The notes: generated by a model not told the origin, from the sequence alone. Numbered from the stretch's first letter, positions 19,777-31,095 are shown. The stretch is 64,000 nucleotides of DNA from Lysobacter sp. ISL-50 (GCF_018612875.1 NZ_JAGGRI010000003.1:19658-83657); one strand, 5' to 3'. Translations and numbers: made by a program.

Positions 19777-20684
19777 GGACGCTGCCGGACGCGGATGCTC
19801 GACGCCGGCACCTGCACTTCGTCGATGCCGCCGACCCGGATCGGCGTGCCCGGCTCCGGGCCCCAAGCGTGGGCGTAGATGACTTCCCAGGTCGCTGGCA
19901 GCTGGCCGCGCGCATCGCGCAGCGGCTCGTAGGCCTGCGCGGCGCGGGCGAAGCGCGCGCGCCCGGTCAGGCTGCGCCGGCGCGTGACCATCGCGTTGGT
20001 CGCGCCGAGCGTGCGCAGTTCGCGCATCAGATGGCCCAGGTCGGGATGACCGAGGGTGAATTCGTCGCGATCGAGCACCGGATTCTTGAATCCGGACGCG
20101 ATCAGGGCATCGCCGAACTGGGCGATCGACGGAAACAGGCTCACGTGCGGCGCCGCGTCGGCTTCGGCGAAGGCGCCGCGCAGCTCGAACAAGGTGTCCG
20201 GGCCGAAGGTCGACACCAGCAGCAGCCCGCCGGGCTTGAGCACGCGGCGGAAACCGGCGAACACCGCCGGCAGGTCTTCCACCCATTGCAGGCACAGGTT
20301 CGAGAACAGCACATCGACGCTGCTGTCGCGCAGCGGCAGCGCGCGCGCGTCGGCGCAGACCGCATCGGGCCGGCGCGCGCCGCCGAGCAGGCGCGGGCGC
20401 CAGCCGCCGTCGCCGAAATGCGTGCGCGCCTCGCGCAGCATCGGCACGGCCAGATCCAGCGCGATCACCTGCGCGCGCGGCCAGCGCTTCTGCATCGCCG
20501 CGCTCAGATGGCCGGGGCCGCAGCCGACATCGACCACGACTTCGGGCGCGCGATCGTCGAGGTAATCCAGGGTTTCCGACAAGCGCGCGCCGACTTCGCG
20601 CTGCAACGCGGCGGCATCGTCGTAGCCGTGCGCGGCGCGCGAGAACGAGCGGCGAACCTGGCGGTGGTCGAACAGATCGGTCAT
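19773..20684 (-). CDS. bioC: Malonyl-ACP O-methyltransferase
   Basis: This 303-aa SAM-dependent methyltransferase has the N-terminal BioC signature (VRRSFSRAAHGYDDAAALQREVGARL), SAM motif I VVDVGCGPGHL, acidic motif VIALDLAVPML, and VLFSNLCLQWVEDLP plus LKPGGLLLVSTFG. BioC methylates malonyl-ACP to start pimelate assembly. BioH, which removes the methyl group, is encoded immediately upstream. Motifs and context agree. Confidence 0.93.
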   Translation of the reverse strand: MTDLFDHRQVRRSFSRAAHGYDDAAALQREVGARLSETLDYLDDRAPEVVVDVGCGPGHLSAAMQKRWPRAQVIALDLAVPMLREARTHFGDGGWRPRLLGGARRPDAVCADARALPLRDSSVDVLFSNLCLQWVEDLPAVFAGFRRVLKPGGLLLVSTFGPDTLFELRGAFAEADAAPHVSLFPSIAQFGDALIASGFKNPVLDRDEFTLGHPDLGHLMRELRTLGATNAMVTRRRSLTGRARFARAAQAYEPLRDARGQLPATWEVIYAHAWGPEPGTPIRVGGIDEVQVPASSIRVRQRP

Positions 20685-20781
20685 GGACTTCGGGCTTGCC
20701 TGTTGCTGTGCGGGAGGTTCATGCGCGCCGGGTGCGCGCGCGGGACGGATTCGAATGCATCGGCGTCATCGCCGCATGGCA

Positions 20782-21579
20782 TCAGGCCGCGGCCGACTGG
20801 GCTTCCGCCTCATCGACGAAGGCCTCGATGGTCTGCGCGACTTCGTCGGTCGCGCCGAGAAACGGCGCGTGGCCGGCCTGGGCGATCACCACGCTGCGGC
20901 CGCGCGGCGCCAGCGCGGCGGCGGCCGGCATCGCGGCGGACGGCACCAGGCGGTCGCGGCGTCCGGAAATCCACAGGCTGGGCACTTGCAGGCCGGGCAG
21001 TTCCTCGCGCACGTCGAATTCATCCAGCAAGCTCAGGCCTTCGTGCAGCGCGCGCGCGGCCGGTTCGCCGCGCTCGAAGGCTTGTTGCTTGAGATGGCGC
21101 AGTTCGTCCTGCGCGCTGGGCGAGCCCAGCGCTTCCAGGGCCAGAAAGCCTTCCAGGGTGCCGCGAAAATCGCGCTGCAAGGCCTCGCCGAAATTACGGA
21201 ACAGATCCGGCGACACGCCGTGCGGCCAGTCCGGCCCGACCACGAAGCGCGGCGAGGATGCGATCAGGATCAGGCCGCGTACCTTGCGCGGATGATCCAG
21301 TCCGGCGCGCAGCGCGACCTGGCCGCCGAGCGACCAACCCAGCCAGTAGGCATCGGGGATGCGCTCGACCAGTTCCGCCGCGAGCGCCTTGGGATCGAGC
21401 GCGGTGGCGTCCTCGCGCGCGTAGCCGTGGCCCGGCAGATCGATCAGGTGCACGGTGTAGTGCGCGGCCAGGCGTTCGACCAGCGACGCGAACAGGCCGC
21501 CGTGCATGGCCCAGCCGTGGATCAGGGCGATGGCCGGGCGTCCGCTGTCGGGGGAAGCGCCGATGGTTTGGATGTACAT
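20782..21579 (-). CDS. bioH: Pimeloyl-ACP methyl ester carboxylesterase
   Basis: This 265-aa alpha/beta hydrolase has an oxyanion-hole region ALIHGWAMHGG, a nucleophile elbow GWSLGGQ, a probable catalytic Asp in SGRRDRLVP and a catalytic His in AGHAPFLG. BioH cleaves the methyl ester of pimeloyl-ACP, ending BioC/BioH-type pimelate synthesis. It starts the bioH-bioC-transporter unit, about 320 bp downstream of the ACT-domain gene. Confidence 0.92.
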   Translation of the reverse strand: MYIQTIGASPDSGRPAIALIHGWAMHGGLFASLVERLAAHYTVHLIDLPGHGYAREDATALDPKALAAELVERIPDAYWLGWSLGGQVALRAGLDHPRKVRGLILIASSPRFVVGPDWPHGVSPDLFRNFGEALQRDFRGTLEGFLALEALGSPSAQDELRHLKQQAFERGEPAARALHEGLSLLDEFDVREELPGLQVPSLWISGRRDRLVPSAAMPAAAALAPRGRSVVIAQAGHAPFLGATDEVAQTIEAFVDEAEAQSAAA

Positions 21580-21723
21580 GGGGGAAGGAGGTCCGTACTG
21601 CGTGCGTTGGTGCTGAGCTGGTTGGTGCGTGTTTGCGCGTGTTTGCGAAGTGGCGATGGCTGTGTCGGCTCTGCCGACCTCGCGCTTATGTTCTTAGCCG
21701 TTTTTTTTGCCGTTGTTTTTTTG

Positions 21724-21810
21724 CCGTCATTCCCGCGAACGCGGGAATCCAGCGACTTTGACGGTACTCGCACGAAAGTCGCTGGATTCCCGAGCTCGCA
21801 GGAATGACGG
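21724..21810. repeat. CCGTCATTCC inverted repeat element
   Basis: The arms CCGTCATTCCCGCGAACGCG/GGAATCCAGCGACTTT and AAAGTCGCTGGATTCC/CGAGCTCGCAGGAATGACGG are nearly perfect reverse complements around a ~15-nt loop. Each arm has a smaller internal hairpin. It is a dispersed Xanthomonadaceae-type intergenic repeat between the bioF-ACT and bioH units. Confidence 0.8.
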
Positions 21811-21901
21811 TAGGAAGGTGGCTTGGCGGACGAAGTTCATCGGCTCCGGCACGCAACGTAATTCCGGCGCGAATCACGACTTAGTCCTGAACCCTGCCGC
21901 C

Positions 21902-22350
21902 TCACACCCCCGCCTCACCGCGCAAGGAATGCAACGCCGCCACCGCCTCGTCGCAGCGATCCGCCGGCACCAGCAGATGATCGTGATAGAACCCGGCCAA
22001 CACATTGCACGGAATACCGCGCCGGGTCAGCGCGCGCGAGAACGCCGCGGTCAGACCCACCGCTTCCAGCGCCGAATGCACGCGCAAGGTCAGCCACGCG
22101 GCGACGAAGTCGTACTTCAATCCGTGTGCGTCGGCATCGGCGCGGCGCAGCACGCAGGTCAGGCCTTCGTTCTCGGTCACCGTCGCCAGGGCGAGCTCGC
22201 GCAAGGGCGAGCGAGCGTCGGACGTGCTGGCGTAGACGTACTCGCCTTCGCGCACATCGACCTGCAGGCCGGCCAGCATCTGCGCCAGATCGGTTTGCGC
22301 GATCGATCCAGCCGCCGCGCCCGCGTCCGACGTCGAAGACGGCCCGGCGC

Positions 22351-22354
<4 letters not shown>
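21902..22354 (-). CDS. ACT domain-containing protein
   Basis: A 150-aa protein with a paired ACT-like fold. It has a Ser/Ala/Gly-rich leader (residues 1-18), [33 protein letters not shown], and a C-terminal [21 protein letters not shown], the hallmark of the small ACT_7 family whose ligands are probably amino acids. The ATG overlaps the bioF stop by 4 nt, so it is made with BioF. A link to biotin synthesis is suggested only by this coupling. Confidence 0.7.
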
Positions 22355-23583
<1,229 letters not shown>

Positions 23584-23601
23584 CGCGGAAGCTCCGCCGC
23601 T

Positions 23602-24639
23602 TCAGGCGGCGCAGGTGTGGGCGGACTGTTCGGAATGTTCCTCAATACTCGCATGGACGGTGCCGGCGGTCTCGACGATTTGCATCGGCTTGAGGCCCAG
23701 GCGGGCGAACAGTGCAAGGTCGCGCTCGGTGTCCGGATTGCCGGTGGTCAGCAGTTTTTCGCCGTAGAAGATCGAATTGGCGCCGGCCAGGAAGCACAGC
23801 GCCTGCAGTTCGTCGCTCATCGCCTCGCGTCCGGCCGACAGGCGGACCATCGACTTGGGCATCAGCAGGCGCGCAACTGCGATGGTGCGCACGAATTCGA
23901 AGGGGTCCAGCTCGGCCGTGCCGGCCAGGGGCGTGCCTTCGACCTGGACCAGCCGGTTGATCGGCACCGAGTCCGGATGCGCCGGCAGGTTGGCCAGGGT
24001 CTGCAGCAGGCCGGCGCGCTGGCCGCGCGACTCGCCCATGCCGACGATACCGCCGCAGCAGGTCTTCATGCCGACATCGCGCACGTGCTCCAGCGTGTCC
24101 AGGCGGTCCTGGAACTCGCGGGTGTGGATGATCTCGTTATAGAACTCCGGCGCGGTGTCCAGATTGTGGTTGTAGTAGTCCAGGCCGGCCGCCTTCAGCG
24201 ACTTGGCCTGATCGCCCGACAACATGCCCAGGGTGGCGCAGGTTTCCAGACCCAGGGCCTTCACCTCGCGGATCATCGCCGCGACCTTCGGGATATCGCG
24301 GTCCTTCGGCGAGCGCCAGGCCGCGCCCATGCAGAAGCGCGAAGCGCCGGCGGCCTTGGCCTGCCGGGCTTTCTCCAGCACCGCCTCGGTGCTCATCAGC
24401 TTGGTCGCGTCCACGCCGGTGTGATAGCGCGCGGCCTGCGGGCAGTAGCTGCAGTCTTCCGGGCAGCCGCCGGTCTTGACCGACAGCAAGGTGCTGACCT
24501 GGACTTCGGTCGGATCGAAATTCTCCCGGTGCGCGCTCGCGGCGCGGTGCAGCAGCTCGGGGAACGGCAGATCGAACAGCGCGCGGACCTCGGCGCGGGA
24601 CCAATCGTGGCGGAGCGGAGTGGAACTCGGAGTGGACAT
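23602..24639 (-). CDS. bioB: Biotin synthase
   Basis: This 345-aa radical-SAM enzyme inserts sulfur into dethiobiotin. The cluster motif is CPEDCSYC (CxxxCxxC). The 2Fe-2S ligands fall in [18 protein letters not shown] and [23 protein letters not shown] and VEGTPL are typical. The start at 24,639 (MSTPSST) was preferred over one 45 nt upstream because similarity starts at [11 protein letters not shown] BirA-like operator lies about 100 bp upstream. Confidence 0.95.
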   Translation of the reverse strand: MSTPSSTPLRHDWSRAEVRALFDLPFPELLHRAASAHRENFDPTEVQVSTLLSVKTGGCPEDCSYCPQAARYHTGVDATKLMSTEAVLEKARQAKAAGASRFCMGAAWRSPKDRDIPKVAAMIREVKALGLETCATLGMLSGDQAKSLKAAGLDYYNHNLDTAPEFYNEIIHTREFQDRLDTLEHVRDVGMKTCCGGIVGMGESRGQRAGLLQTLANLPAHPDSVPINRLVQVEGTPLAGTAELDPFEFVRTIAVARLLMPKSMVRLSAGREAMSDELQALCFLAGANSIFYGEKLLTTGNPDTERDLALFARLGLKPMQIVETAGTVHASIEEHSEQSAHTCAA

Positions 24640-24740
24640 AGGCACCGGGGCTGGCTCCAGCGGGACTGCACTGACGGCGGGCAAAGGGGGACCGGCCGCC
24701 GGACGGCCGGAGCCGGCAGTCTGGTAAGCGCGCGGGCGGC

Positions 24741-24772
24741 TGTCAACCGATCTTGTCGCGATCGAGTTGACA
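24741..24772 (-). promoter_or_regulatory. BirA-type biotin operator upstream of bioB
   Basis: TGTCAACC, 16 bp, aGTTGACA: two 8-mers in inverted orientation with one mismatch and exactly the spacing known for BirA operators (TGTAAACC-N15/16-GGTTTACA type). It lies 102 bp before the bioB start. On the minus strand the second arm provides a TTGACA that could serve as the -35 hexamer. Repression of bioB-bioF-ACT by biotinyl-AMP-loaded BirA is inferred. Confidence 0.65.
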
Positions 24773-24834
24773 GCTTTGGGCGGGGCGTATGGGATGGACT
24801 GGGTCGCGGGGCCAGCCGCTGCGTGGTGGCGGTG

Positions 24835-24983
24835 TCTTTTGTAGGAGGGCCTTCAGGCCCGATGCTTTCCTCTCCGGAACCGCGCCCCGGCCGAAGCGCG
24901 GAAACAGATAGCCAAGCGAAGGCCCCCCCACCGCGCCCCTGCGAAGTCTTTTGTGGGAGGGCCCTTCAGGCCTGACGCTTTCC
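24835..24983. repeat. Two direct copies of the TCTTTTGTGGGAGGGC...CTTCAGGCC repeat
   Basis: Copy 1 spans 24,835-24,870 and copy 2 spans 24,947-24,983. Both read TCTTTTGT(A/G)GGAGGGCC, then TTCAGGCC and GA(T/C)GCTTTCC. The inner GGGCC-TTCA-GGCC forms a hairpin. It is a dispersed intergenic repeat separating bioB from comF. Confidence 0.7.
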
Positions 24984-25094
24984 GCTACGAAGCGACAACC
25001 CCATCCGCAAAACAACCTCCCCGCGGACTTCCCCGACGCGCGCCCCCGCCTTCCCCCGACAGCCCTGGCGCCCACGGCAAGCCAAGCTGCGCCA

Positions 25095-26177
25095 ATGACC
25101 TTCGCCGCCTCCGCGATAGACGCGCCGCGCGCCGGCGGACTCTGGCGTCGCCTGGGCTGGGCGCTGTGGCCGCCGCGCTGCCTGATCTGCGGCGAGGCCG
25201 GCGCCGACGGCCGCGACCTGTGCCCGATCTGCGCGGCGGCATGGCCGTGGATGGGCACGGCCTGTCTGGCCTGCGCCTTGCCGTTGGCGGCTCCGGCGCC
25301 GTTCGCCGGGCAAACGGGCGACGCCATGGGTTCGATCGATGACTCTGCTCATCCGAGAACCGACGCATGCATCGGCGATGACAACGCGCTCGCCCATGGC
25401 TCGCCGCACGCTTGGCCCGATGCAGCAGCCCAAACCGATGCCGCAAGCATCACCCCAATCTGCGGCCACTGCCTGCGCCGCCCGCGCGTGTTGAGCGAAG
25501 TCCACGCCGCCTGCGTCTATCGCGCACCGCTGGACCGGCTGCTGCCGCGCTTCAAGTTCCATCGCGATCTGGCCGCGGGCCGTCTGCTGGCGACGATGAT
25601 GGCGCGGGCCATCGCGGCGAAATTCGAATCCGGTGATCTGCACCGATTCGATGACCGCAACGATGCGACGCGCACACCGGCCACTACAACGCCCTGCATC
25701 CCGGCCAGCCGCGCCGGCCCGCTCGAATCCCACACAGCTCATAGCGGTTCGCATGCGGGCGACGCTACAGGCCCTTCATCGCGGACGTCCCCGCCAATCG
25801 ATGCACCGATCACTGCGCCACCCACCACGCCGATCCTCATCCCGATCCCCCTGCACCGCGCGCGCCTGCGCGAACGCGGCTACGACCAGGCGCTGGAACT
25901 CGCGCCCCCCCTCGCCCGCGAGCTGCGCCTGCCCTTGCTGGACGATGCCCTGCTGCGCCTGCGCAACACGCCCGCGCAATCACGCCTGGACGCCGCGCAT
26001 CGGCGACGCAACCTGCGCGATGCCTTCGCCTGGCGCGGCGCCGCATCGGTTCCCGCGCACGTGGTCCTGATAGACGACGTCATGACCACCGGCGCGACCC
26101 TGCACGCCGCCGCGCGAACGCTGCGGCGCGTGGGCGTGCAGCGAGTGGACGCCTGGGTCTGCGCACGCGTGCTGTGA
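25095..26177 (+). CDS. comF: ComF family phosphoribosyltransferase-like protein with long insertions
   Basis: The 360-aa protein has the ComF layout: N-terminal zinc-finger cysteines (CLICGEAG, CPIC, CLAC, CGHC), YRAPLDRLLPRFKFHRDLAAG, PIPLHRARLRERGYDQALELA, and the PRPP-binding loop VVLIDDVMTTGATL. ComF is required for DNA uptake and transformation in many bacteria. It is about 120 residues longer than usual because of two low-complexity insertions, one around residues 72-118 and one around 180-240 (Thr/Pro/Ser-rich). Both keep the frame open, which suggests tolerated loop expansion. Confidence 0.85.
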   Translation: MTFAASAIDAPRAGGLWRRLGWALWPPRCLICGEAGADGRDLCPICAAAWPWMGTACLACALPLAAPAPFAGQTGDAMGSIDDSAHPRTDACIGDDNALAHGSPHAWPDAAAQTDAASITPICGHCLRRPRVLSEVHAACVYRAPLDRLLPRFKFHRDLAAGRLLATMMARAIAAKFESGDLHRFDDRNDATRTPATTTPCIPASRAGPLESHTAHSGSHAGDATGPSSRTSPPIDAPITAPPTTPILIPIPLHRARLRERGYDQALELAPPLARELRLPLLDDALLRLRNTPAQSRLDAAHRRRNLRDAFAWRGAASVPAHVVLIDDVMTTGATLHAAARTLRRVGVQRVDAWVCARVL

Positions 26178-26242
26178 GCGCGAGCCGCTCTATGCCGACA
26201 CGACGCGGCCGCGGACAAAGCCGCGACCGCCTCGCCCCAACG

Positions 26243-27988
26243 CTACGGCGACCCCGCCAGCGCCTGCGCCGGCTGCACCCGCGCCGCGTTGACCCGGATC
26301 GACCAACTGCGCGAATGCTGCAACAGCCCACCGGCCATCGCCGCGCTCACGAACGCGGTCTTGTCGGTGACGCGCAATTCCAACGTGCGTGTCGCCGGCG
26401 TGGCCGCATCCTGGCGGAAATCGTAGGTCGCCGAGGTCGCACCCGCGATCGCGGTGCCATCGAGGTACCACTGCACCGCGACGGTGCCGATGCTCGGCCG
26501 CAACAACGTCGCCGAGAACCGCTTGGTCGTACCGCGCGCGTACGCCACCGCCGCGGCCGGCGACGGCGATTCGGTGCCCGGCTCGACCAGGTCGATGCCC
26601 GCCGACGGCGACCCGAAGCCGCCGCGATACAACTTGCGCACGTACTCCTGCCGGCAGACCGGGCAGAACGTATTGCCTAGCGCGCGCATCAGGCAGGTGT
26701 TATCGACCGGCCGGTACATACCGTTGCTCAGATAGCGCGCGCCCTTGAACAAACCGGTGCCGCTGGTGCCGGCGGGCGTCGGAATCGGCAGACCCGGGGT
26801 GAACCAGCTGCGCCACTTCACCAAGCTGGCGTTGGTCTGGTTGGTGACGTTGGGCTCGCACAGCGCGCTGCCGCTGATATCGCTGCACGCCGGGAAGCCG
26901 GGATACGGGCTTTCGTATTCGTCGGCCAGCCCGTGGAAGCTGTGGCCGAACTCGTGGATCGCGATCAAGGCCGCGCTGGTGTGCGCGGAGATCGTCGCGA
27001 ACGAACCGCCGGCACCGCCGTAGACCGGGTCGTTGACCGTCACCAGGATCTTGTCCCAATCCGGAAAGCTCGCCGCCGCCGCCATTACCTTGGACGAGCG
27101 CGTGGTCAGCAGGCGATGGATCTGGCTGGTGCAGAAGGTCGCATCGAGCGCGGTGTTGACGAATTGCCCGGCGCGCGGATCGTTGCGCGCATCGGTGTCG
27201 GCGCAACACGTGGTGCCGGTGCAACCGACCTGGTACGGCGGATGATCGGCGCCGGACTGGGCGGAGGCGACGAAGCCGGCCTGCCAGTTCACGAAGCTCT
27301 GATACTCCTTGTACGGGCTGACGTTGAACATCGCCGTCTTCAGCGCCGCGGCCTGATTGGCGAAGGTGGTCTGCTCGGCATTGGTGTAGCCGTCGCCCAG
27401 CACGAGGATGTCGAGACGATTGCCCGAGTTGGCCGCCTTCGCGGCACCGGCCTTCGCATCGTCCGGCGCGGGCAGCGACCACGGCGTGCGCGCCGGCATC
27501 GTCGCCGCCAGCGGCAATTGCGAAGAACGGATCGCCAGTTCGCGCAGATCGATGCGCTGCGCGGACTTGGCGTTGCCGTTGCCGATCAGTTCGATCGTAT
27601 CGGCCTCCTCCATGGGCACGCGGACGACGAAGGCGCGGCGCGGGTCGCGCACCAGCGGATGCAGCTCGATCGCACCGTCGCCGTGATCCGGATCGTGCGC
27701 GAATTCGGCGCGGATGAAGTTGGGCACCTGCGCCTCGTACACGGCGGCGTTCTTGGCGCCGTTGCGCGACACGCGGTATCCCACGCGTTCCACGCCGCGC
27801 TCGACCGGTTGGTCGCTGCGCTGGTCGCGATGCGGATCGGACAATTGCACCTGGGTGTAGAACACCGGCTCGGCGCGGCCTTGCGCGTCCATTTCGAACA
27901 CGACGTAGTGAGCGGGAACGGCGGCGTAGGCGCAGGAACTGGCCAGCAACCACAGTAGGGCGGCGCGCGTGAGCTTGGACGAAATCAT
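26243..27988 (-). CDS. Secreted M64-family metallopeptidase (IgA peptidase-like)
   Basis: This 581-aa protein has a signal peptide (MISSKLTRAALLWLLASSCAYA, residues 1-22), an M64 N-terminal beta domain, and a catalytic domain from DILVLGDGYTNAEQ to the zinc motif HEFGHSFHGLADEYE (HExxH plus third ligand region). A C-terminal Ig-like beta domain follows (from about residue 480). Cys pairs (CTGTTCC, CSDISGSALC, CLMRALGNTFCPVC) indicate an exported, disulfide-bonded enzyme. M64 peptidases were named for an IgA protease, but environmental homologues are general proteases. Confidence 0.85.
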   Translation of the reverse strand: MISSKLTRAALLWLLASSCAYAAVPAHYVVFEMDAQGRAEPVFYTQVQLSDPHRDQRSDQPVERGVERVGYRVSRNGAKNAAVYEAQVPNFIRAEFAHDPDHGDGAIELHPLVRDPRRAFVVRVPMEEADTIELIGNGNAKSAQRIDLRELAIRSSQLPLAATMPARTPWSLPAPDDAKAGAAKAANSGNRLDILVLGDGYTNAEQTTFANQAAALKTAMFNVSPYKEYQSFVNWQAGFVASAQSGADHPPYQVGCTGTTCCADTDARNDPRAGQFVNTALDATFCTSQIHRLLTTRSSKVMAAAASFPDWDKILVTVNDPVYGGAGGSFATISAHTSAALIAIHEFGHSFHGLADEYESPYPGFPACSDISGSALCEPNVTNQTNASLVKWRSWFTPGLPIPTPAGTSGTGLFKGARYLSNGMYRPVDNTCLMRALGNTFCPVCRQEYVRKLYRGGFGSPSAGIDLVEPGTESPSPAAAVAYARGTTKRFSATLLRPSIGTVAVQWYLDGTAIAGATSATYDFRQDAATPATRTLELRVTDKTAFVSAAMAGGLLQHSRSWSIRVNAARVQPAQALAGSP

Positions 27989-29003
27989 GGGATCTCCCAA
28001 CGGCACGGGGATACGGGCGTCCGCGCGGCGCGGACGGTTTCGTCGCGGAACCCGCGCCAACGACGGCGCCACAGCCCCGGGTGTGCCCACGACGGCTGCA
28101 CGCTAACCCACGCGCTGGCCGTGCTTCGTCGCGGCGATCACACAATGCGCCGGCGCGATGGAGGAGGTTTTGTGATGCCCGCCAGCGAATATGCGTTTTC
28201 GCGCATCGATGGGCCGATTCGATGGGACGACTCGATGGACCGATCACGCCGGCGCTGTCGCCCGGCTCGAAGCGTTCGCAAGCATCGCCTGGGTTGCCCA
28301 GGCGAAGACAGGCGCGGCGATACACGACGTCCGCCGAATCCCTCGCACGCGCGCATCATCCGCGTACACACGCCCCGCAGGCAGCGCGAAGCGCATACGA
28401 GCGCAGGCGAGACCGCTCGCGGCCCCGCCCGCCGCCCGATGGCGGAATCCTTTCCGCCACGCGCGCCATCCCGGGCGCATCCCCGATTCCGACCGCCCGC
28501 CATCCATGGCGGTGGTTTCCCTACGCCTCGCCTCCTGGCGAGCCTGATCGAATCGAGCGGGGGTTTGCTGATTTACTCACCGGCGTCCTTGCCGTGTCGG
28601 AACCGACCTTCATCGCGAGCGCTTGGCCGACGAGGACGCATGTCGCCCGCGATGTTCCCTGGTCCGATTCCGAAGTCCTTTGAAGTCTCCCGAAGTCCTT
28701 TCCCGATAGCCGACGAAGTCCGTTTCAAGCCCCATTAGCGGAGGAAATCCGTTTCCTTTCGCGTGGAGCCATTGTCGCGCAGACAGGTCGCACAGGCTGA
28801 GAAGTGCGAGCGTATCGACGGAAAAAACCGCGGTTTGTTCCAGTGTGGAGGTGGAGCGCGACCTCCTTGTTGCGCTCCCGCCGCGGCAGCCCGACGCGAC
28901 GTCTCCACCCGCACAGGATCGCCCGCCGCCCCGGTCCAGGGCAGTCGGGCATCGTCGCGAACGGGGGTAGGATTTTTCCGGTTGCGCGGCCGGCGTTTTG
29001 CGC
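27989..29003. other. ~1-kb spacer without a convincing gene
   Basis: Reading frames here have no family similarity or plausible start and are treated as chance GC-rich frames. The only structure seen is a cluster of GAAGTCCTTT/GAAGTC direct repeats (28,669-28,730). Confidence 0.5.
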
Positions 29004-30446
29004 TTACGGCATGACCGGCGGGTGATAGCTCAGAGTCAGGCCGAGCAACCACAACAGCCCCAGCACCAGCGGAATGTGCACTAGCAGCTGGATGAAGGTG
29101 AATCCGACGATGTCGCGCGCCTTCAGTCCCAGCACGCCCAGCAGCGGCAGCATCCAGAACGGATTGATCAGGTTCGGCAGCGCCTCGGCGGCGTTGTAGA
29201 CCTGCACCGCCCAGCCCAGATGCACTTTCAGATCGTTGGCGGCCTGCATCACGTAGGGCGCCTCGATGATCCATTTGCCGCCGCCGGAGGGCACGAAGAA
29301 GCCCAGCACCGCCGAGTAAACGCCCATGACCAAGGTAAAGGTGTCGGTATCGGCCACGCGCACGAATACGCTGGACAGATGATGCGCCAGGGTCTGGCCG
29401 TCGCTGCCCTTGGCCGCGGTCAGCAGGCTGGCGATGCCGCCGTAGAGCGGGAACTGGATCAACACGCCGGTGGTGCTGGGCACCGCGCGCGCGACCGCGT
29501 TGAGGAAGCTGCGCGGTCGCCAGTGCAGCAGCAGGCCAGCGGTCAGGAACGCGAAGTTGTACGTGTTGAGGTTGGCGATGGCGCTGACCACGGGTTTGCC
29601 GGAAAACTCCACGATGAGCCACCCAAGACTCATCGCCGCCAGCAGCAACGTGATCAGCGGGCTGTATTCCAGCCATTCGCCCGGACGCTTGCGCGGCGGC
29701 AACGTGGCGGCGTTCTTTTCTTCGACGGCGAAATGCTCGGCGCCGTCGAAATCGCGCGCGCGCCGCACCGACGCGCCGCGCGGCGCGGTGACGAAGCAGA
29801 TCAGCAGCGACACCGCGATCAACACCGCGGTCAGCACCACCGACTGCCACAGCAAAATGGTTTCGCTGAAGGGAATCACGCCGGTGATCGCCAGCAAGGC
29901 CGGCGGCATGCTCGCCGGATTGGCCTGCAACTGCGCGGCCGACGAACTCAGGCCCATTGCCCATACCGCGCCCAGGCCGAGATACGCCGCCGCGCCGGCC
30001 GCGCGGTAATCCATGTCCAGGTCGTCGCGACGCGCCAGCGCGCGCACCAGCAGGCCGCCGAATACCAGCGAAAAGCCCCAGCTCAGCAACGAGGTCAACA
30101 TGCTGATCAGGCCGACGTAGCAGATCGCGCCGCGACCGCTGCGCGGGACGCGGGCGAGCGCGTCGATCACCCGCGCGACCGCCGGTGCGGTCGCGACGAC
30201 GTAACCGCCGATGACCACGAAGGCCATTTGCATGGTGAAGGGAATCAGGCTCCAGTAGCCGTCGCCGAATGCCGACGCGGTCGCCGTGGGCGTGGCGCCG
30301 AAGCCCAGCGCAGCGACCGCGACGATGACCACGCCGAGCGCGGCGAACACATACGCGTCGGGAAACCATCGTTCGGCCCAGGCCGCGCTGCGCAGGGCGA
30401 AGCGCGCGAGCGGGCCGTCGGCGGGAGCGGAGGCGGCTGAGTTCAT
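29004..30446 (-). CDS. Short-chain fatty acid transporter family protein (AtoE/TIGR00366)
   Basis: This 480-aa integral membrane protein has about 12 helices. AtoE-family hallmarks are WFPDAYVFAALG, MQMAFVVIGGYVVATAP, GLISMLTSLLSWGFSLVFGG, and GVYSAVLGFFVPSGGGKWIIEAPYV. Family members carry short-chain fatty acids such as acetoacetate or butyrate. No CoA-transferase genes are adjacent, so the substrate is not supported by context. Confidence 0.85.
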   Translation of the reverse strand: MNSAASAPADGPLARFALRSAAWAERWFPDAYVFAALGVVIVAVAALGFGATPTATASAFGDGYWSLIPFTMQMAFVVIGGYVVATAPAVARVIDALARVPRSGRGAICYVGLISMLTSLLSWGFSLVFGGLLVRALARRDDLDMDYRAAGAAAYLGLGAVWAMGLSSSAAQLQANPASMPPALLAITGVIPFSETILLWQSVVLTAVLIAVSLLICFVTAPRGASVRRARDFDGAEHFAVEEKNAATLPPRKRPGEWLEYSPLITLLLAAMSLGWLIVEFSGKPVVSAIANLNTYNFAFLTAGLLLHWRPRSFLNAVARAVPSTTGVLIQFPLYGGIASLLTAAKGSDGQTLAHHLSSVFVRVADTDTFTLVMGVYSAVLGFFVPSGGGKWIIEAPYVMQAANDLKVHLGWAVQVYNAAEALPNLINPFWMLPLLGVLGLKARDIVGFTFIQLLVHIPLVLGLLWLLGLTLSYHPPVMP

Positions 30447-30573
30447 GGCGGGATTCCTGCGACGGGGCTGGGCGATTGTCCAAGCCTGGGCCGGACGGGC
30501 CACTTGCACTTTAGTCGCACACTCGCCGCCGCGGCGAGGGTACACGCCGCTGCCACGGCGCGCCCTGCGTGAC

Positions 30574-31095
30574 TTACGGCGTCTTGGCCGGCGCGATCCG
30601 CGCCTTCGCCCGCTTGCCGGAGCCGATGATCGCCTCGGCCCGCAGCTCGAAGCTGGCGTCCTTCGAATACAGGCCGCTGGTCGCGACCGCGGTCCAGGCC
30701 GGATAGTGGTCCTTGAAGAACTCACGATGCACTTTCAACACCGGCGCGATACGGCGGCGGAATTCCTCGTGATCGCGGGCGACGTGGAAGCTCTGCATCT
30801 CCACCACATCGTCCATGCTGGCGCCGGCGCTGCGCAGGTGCGCCTGCAGTTGCTGGAACAGCCAGCGCGCCTTGGCCTCGTCGTCGACGCCTTCCAGCGC
30901 GGGAATGCCCGAGACGATCACGCGGTCGCCGATCTTCACCACCGGCGAGTAGTGCAGATCGTGATACGAACTCTCCCACCCTTCCGGCGCGAAATGCTCG
31001 CGCGCGGGCGCCGAAGCCGGCGGCGCGGCGATGGCCGGCAACGCCGCGACACAGAGCGCGGCCAGGGGAATCAGGGAACGCAGCCAGACGCGCAT
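30574..31095 (-). CDS. Periplasmic RidA (YjgF/YER057c) family protein
   Basis: A 173-aa protein with a signal peptide (cleavage after PAIAA, about residue 24) and a Rid domain: HYSPVVKIGDRVIVSGIPAL, SFHVARDHEEFRRRIAPVLK, YPAWTAVATSGLYSKDASFELRAEA. The Arg that fixes the imine carboxylate in catalytic RidA is at LRAEAI. Most RidA proteins are cytosolic deaminases; an exported one must act on other substrates. Confidence 0.8.
   Translation of the reverse strand: MRVWLRSLIPLAALCVAALPAIAAPPASAPAREHFAPEGWESSYHDLHYSPVVKIGDRVIVSGIPALEGVDDEAKARWLFQQLQAHLRSAGASMDDVVEMQSFHVARDHEEFRRRIAPVLKVHREFFKDHYPAWTAVATSGLYSKDASFELRAEAIIGSGKRAKARIAPAKTP

Noticed and set aside
28081-28738. Two open frames of about 200 aa between the M64 peptidase and AtoE-like genes
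   Set aside because: Arg/Pro/Ala-rich without homology or a ribosome-binding site; region left as a spacer.
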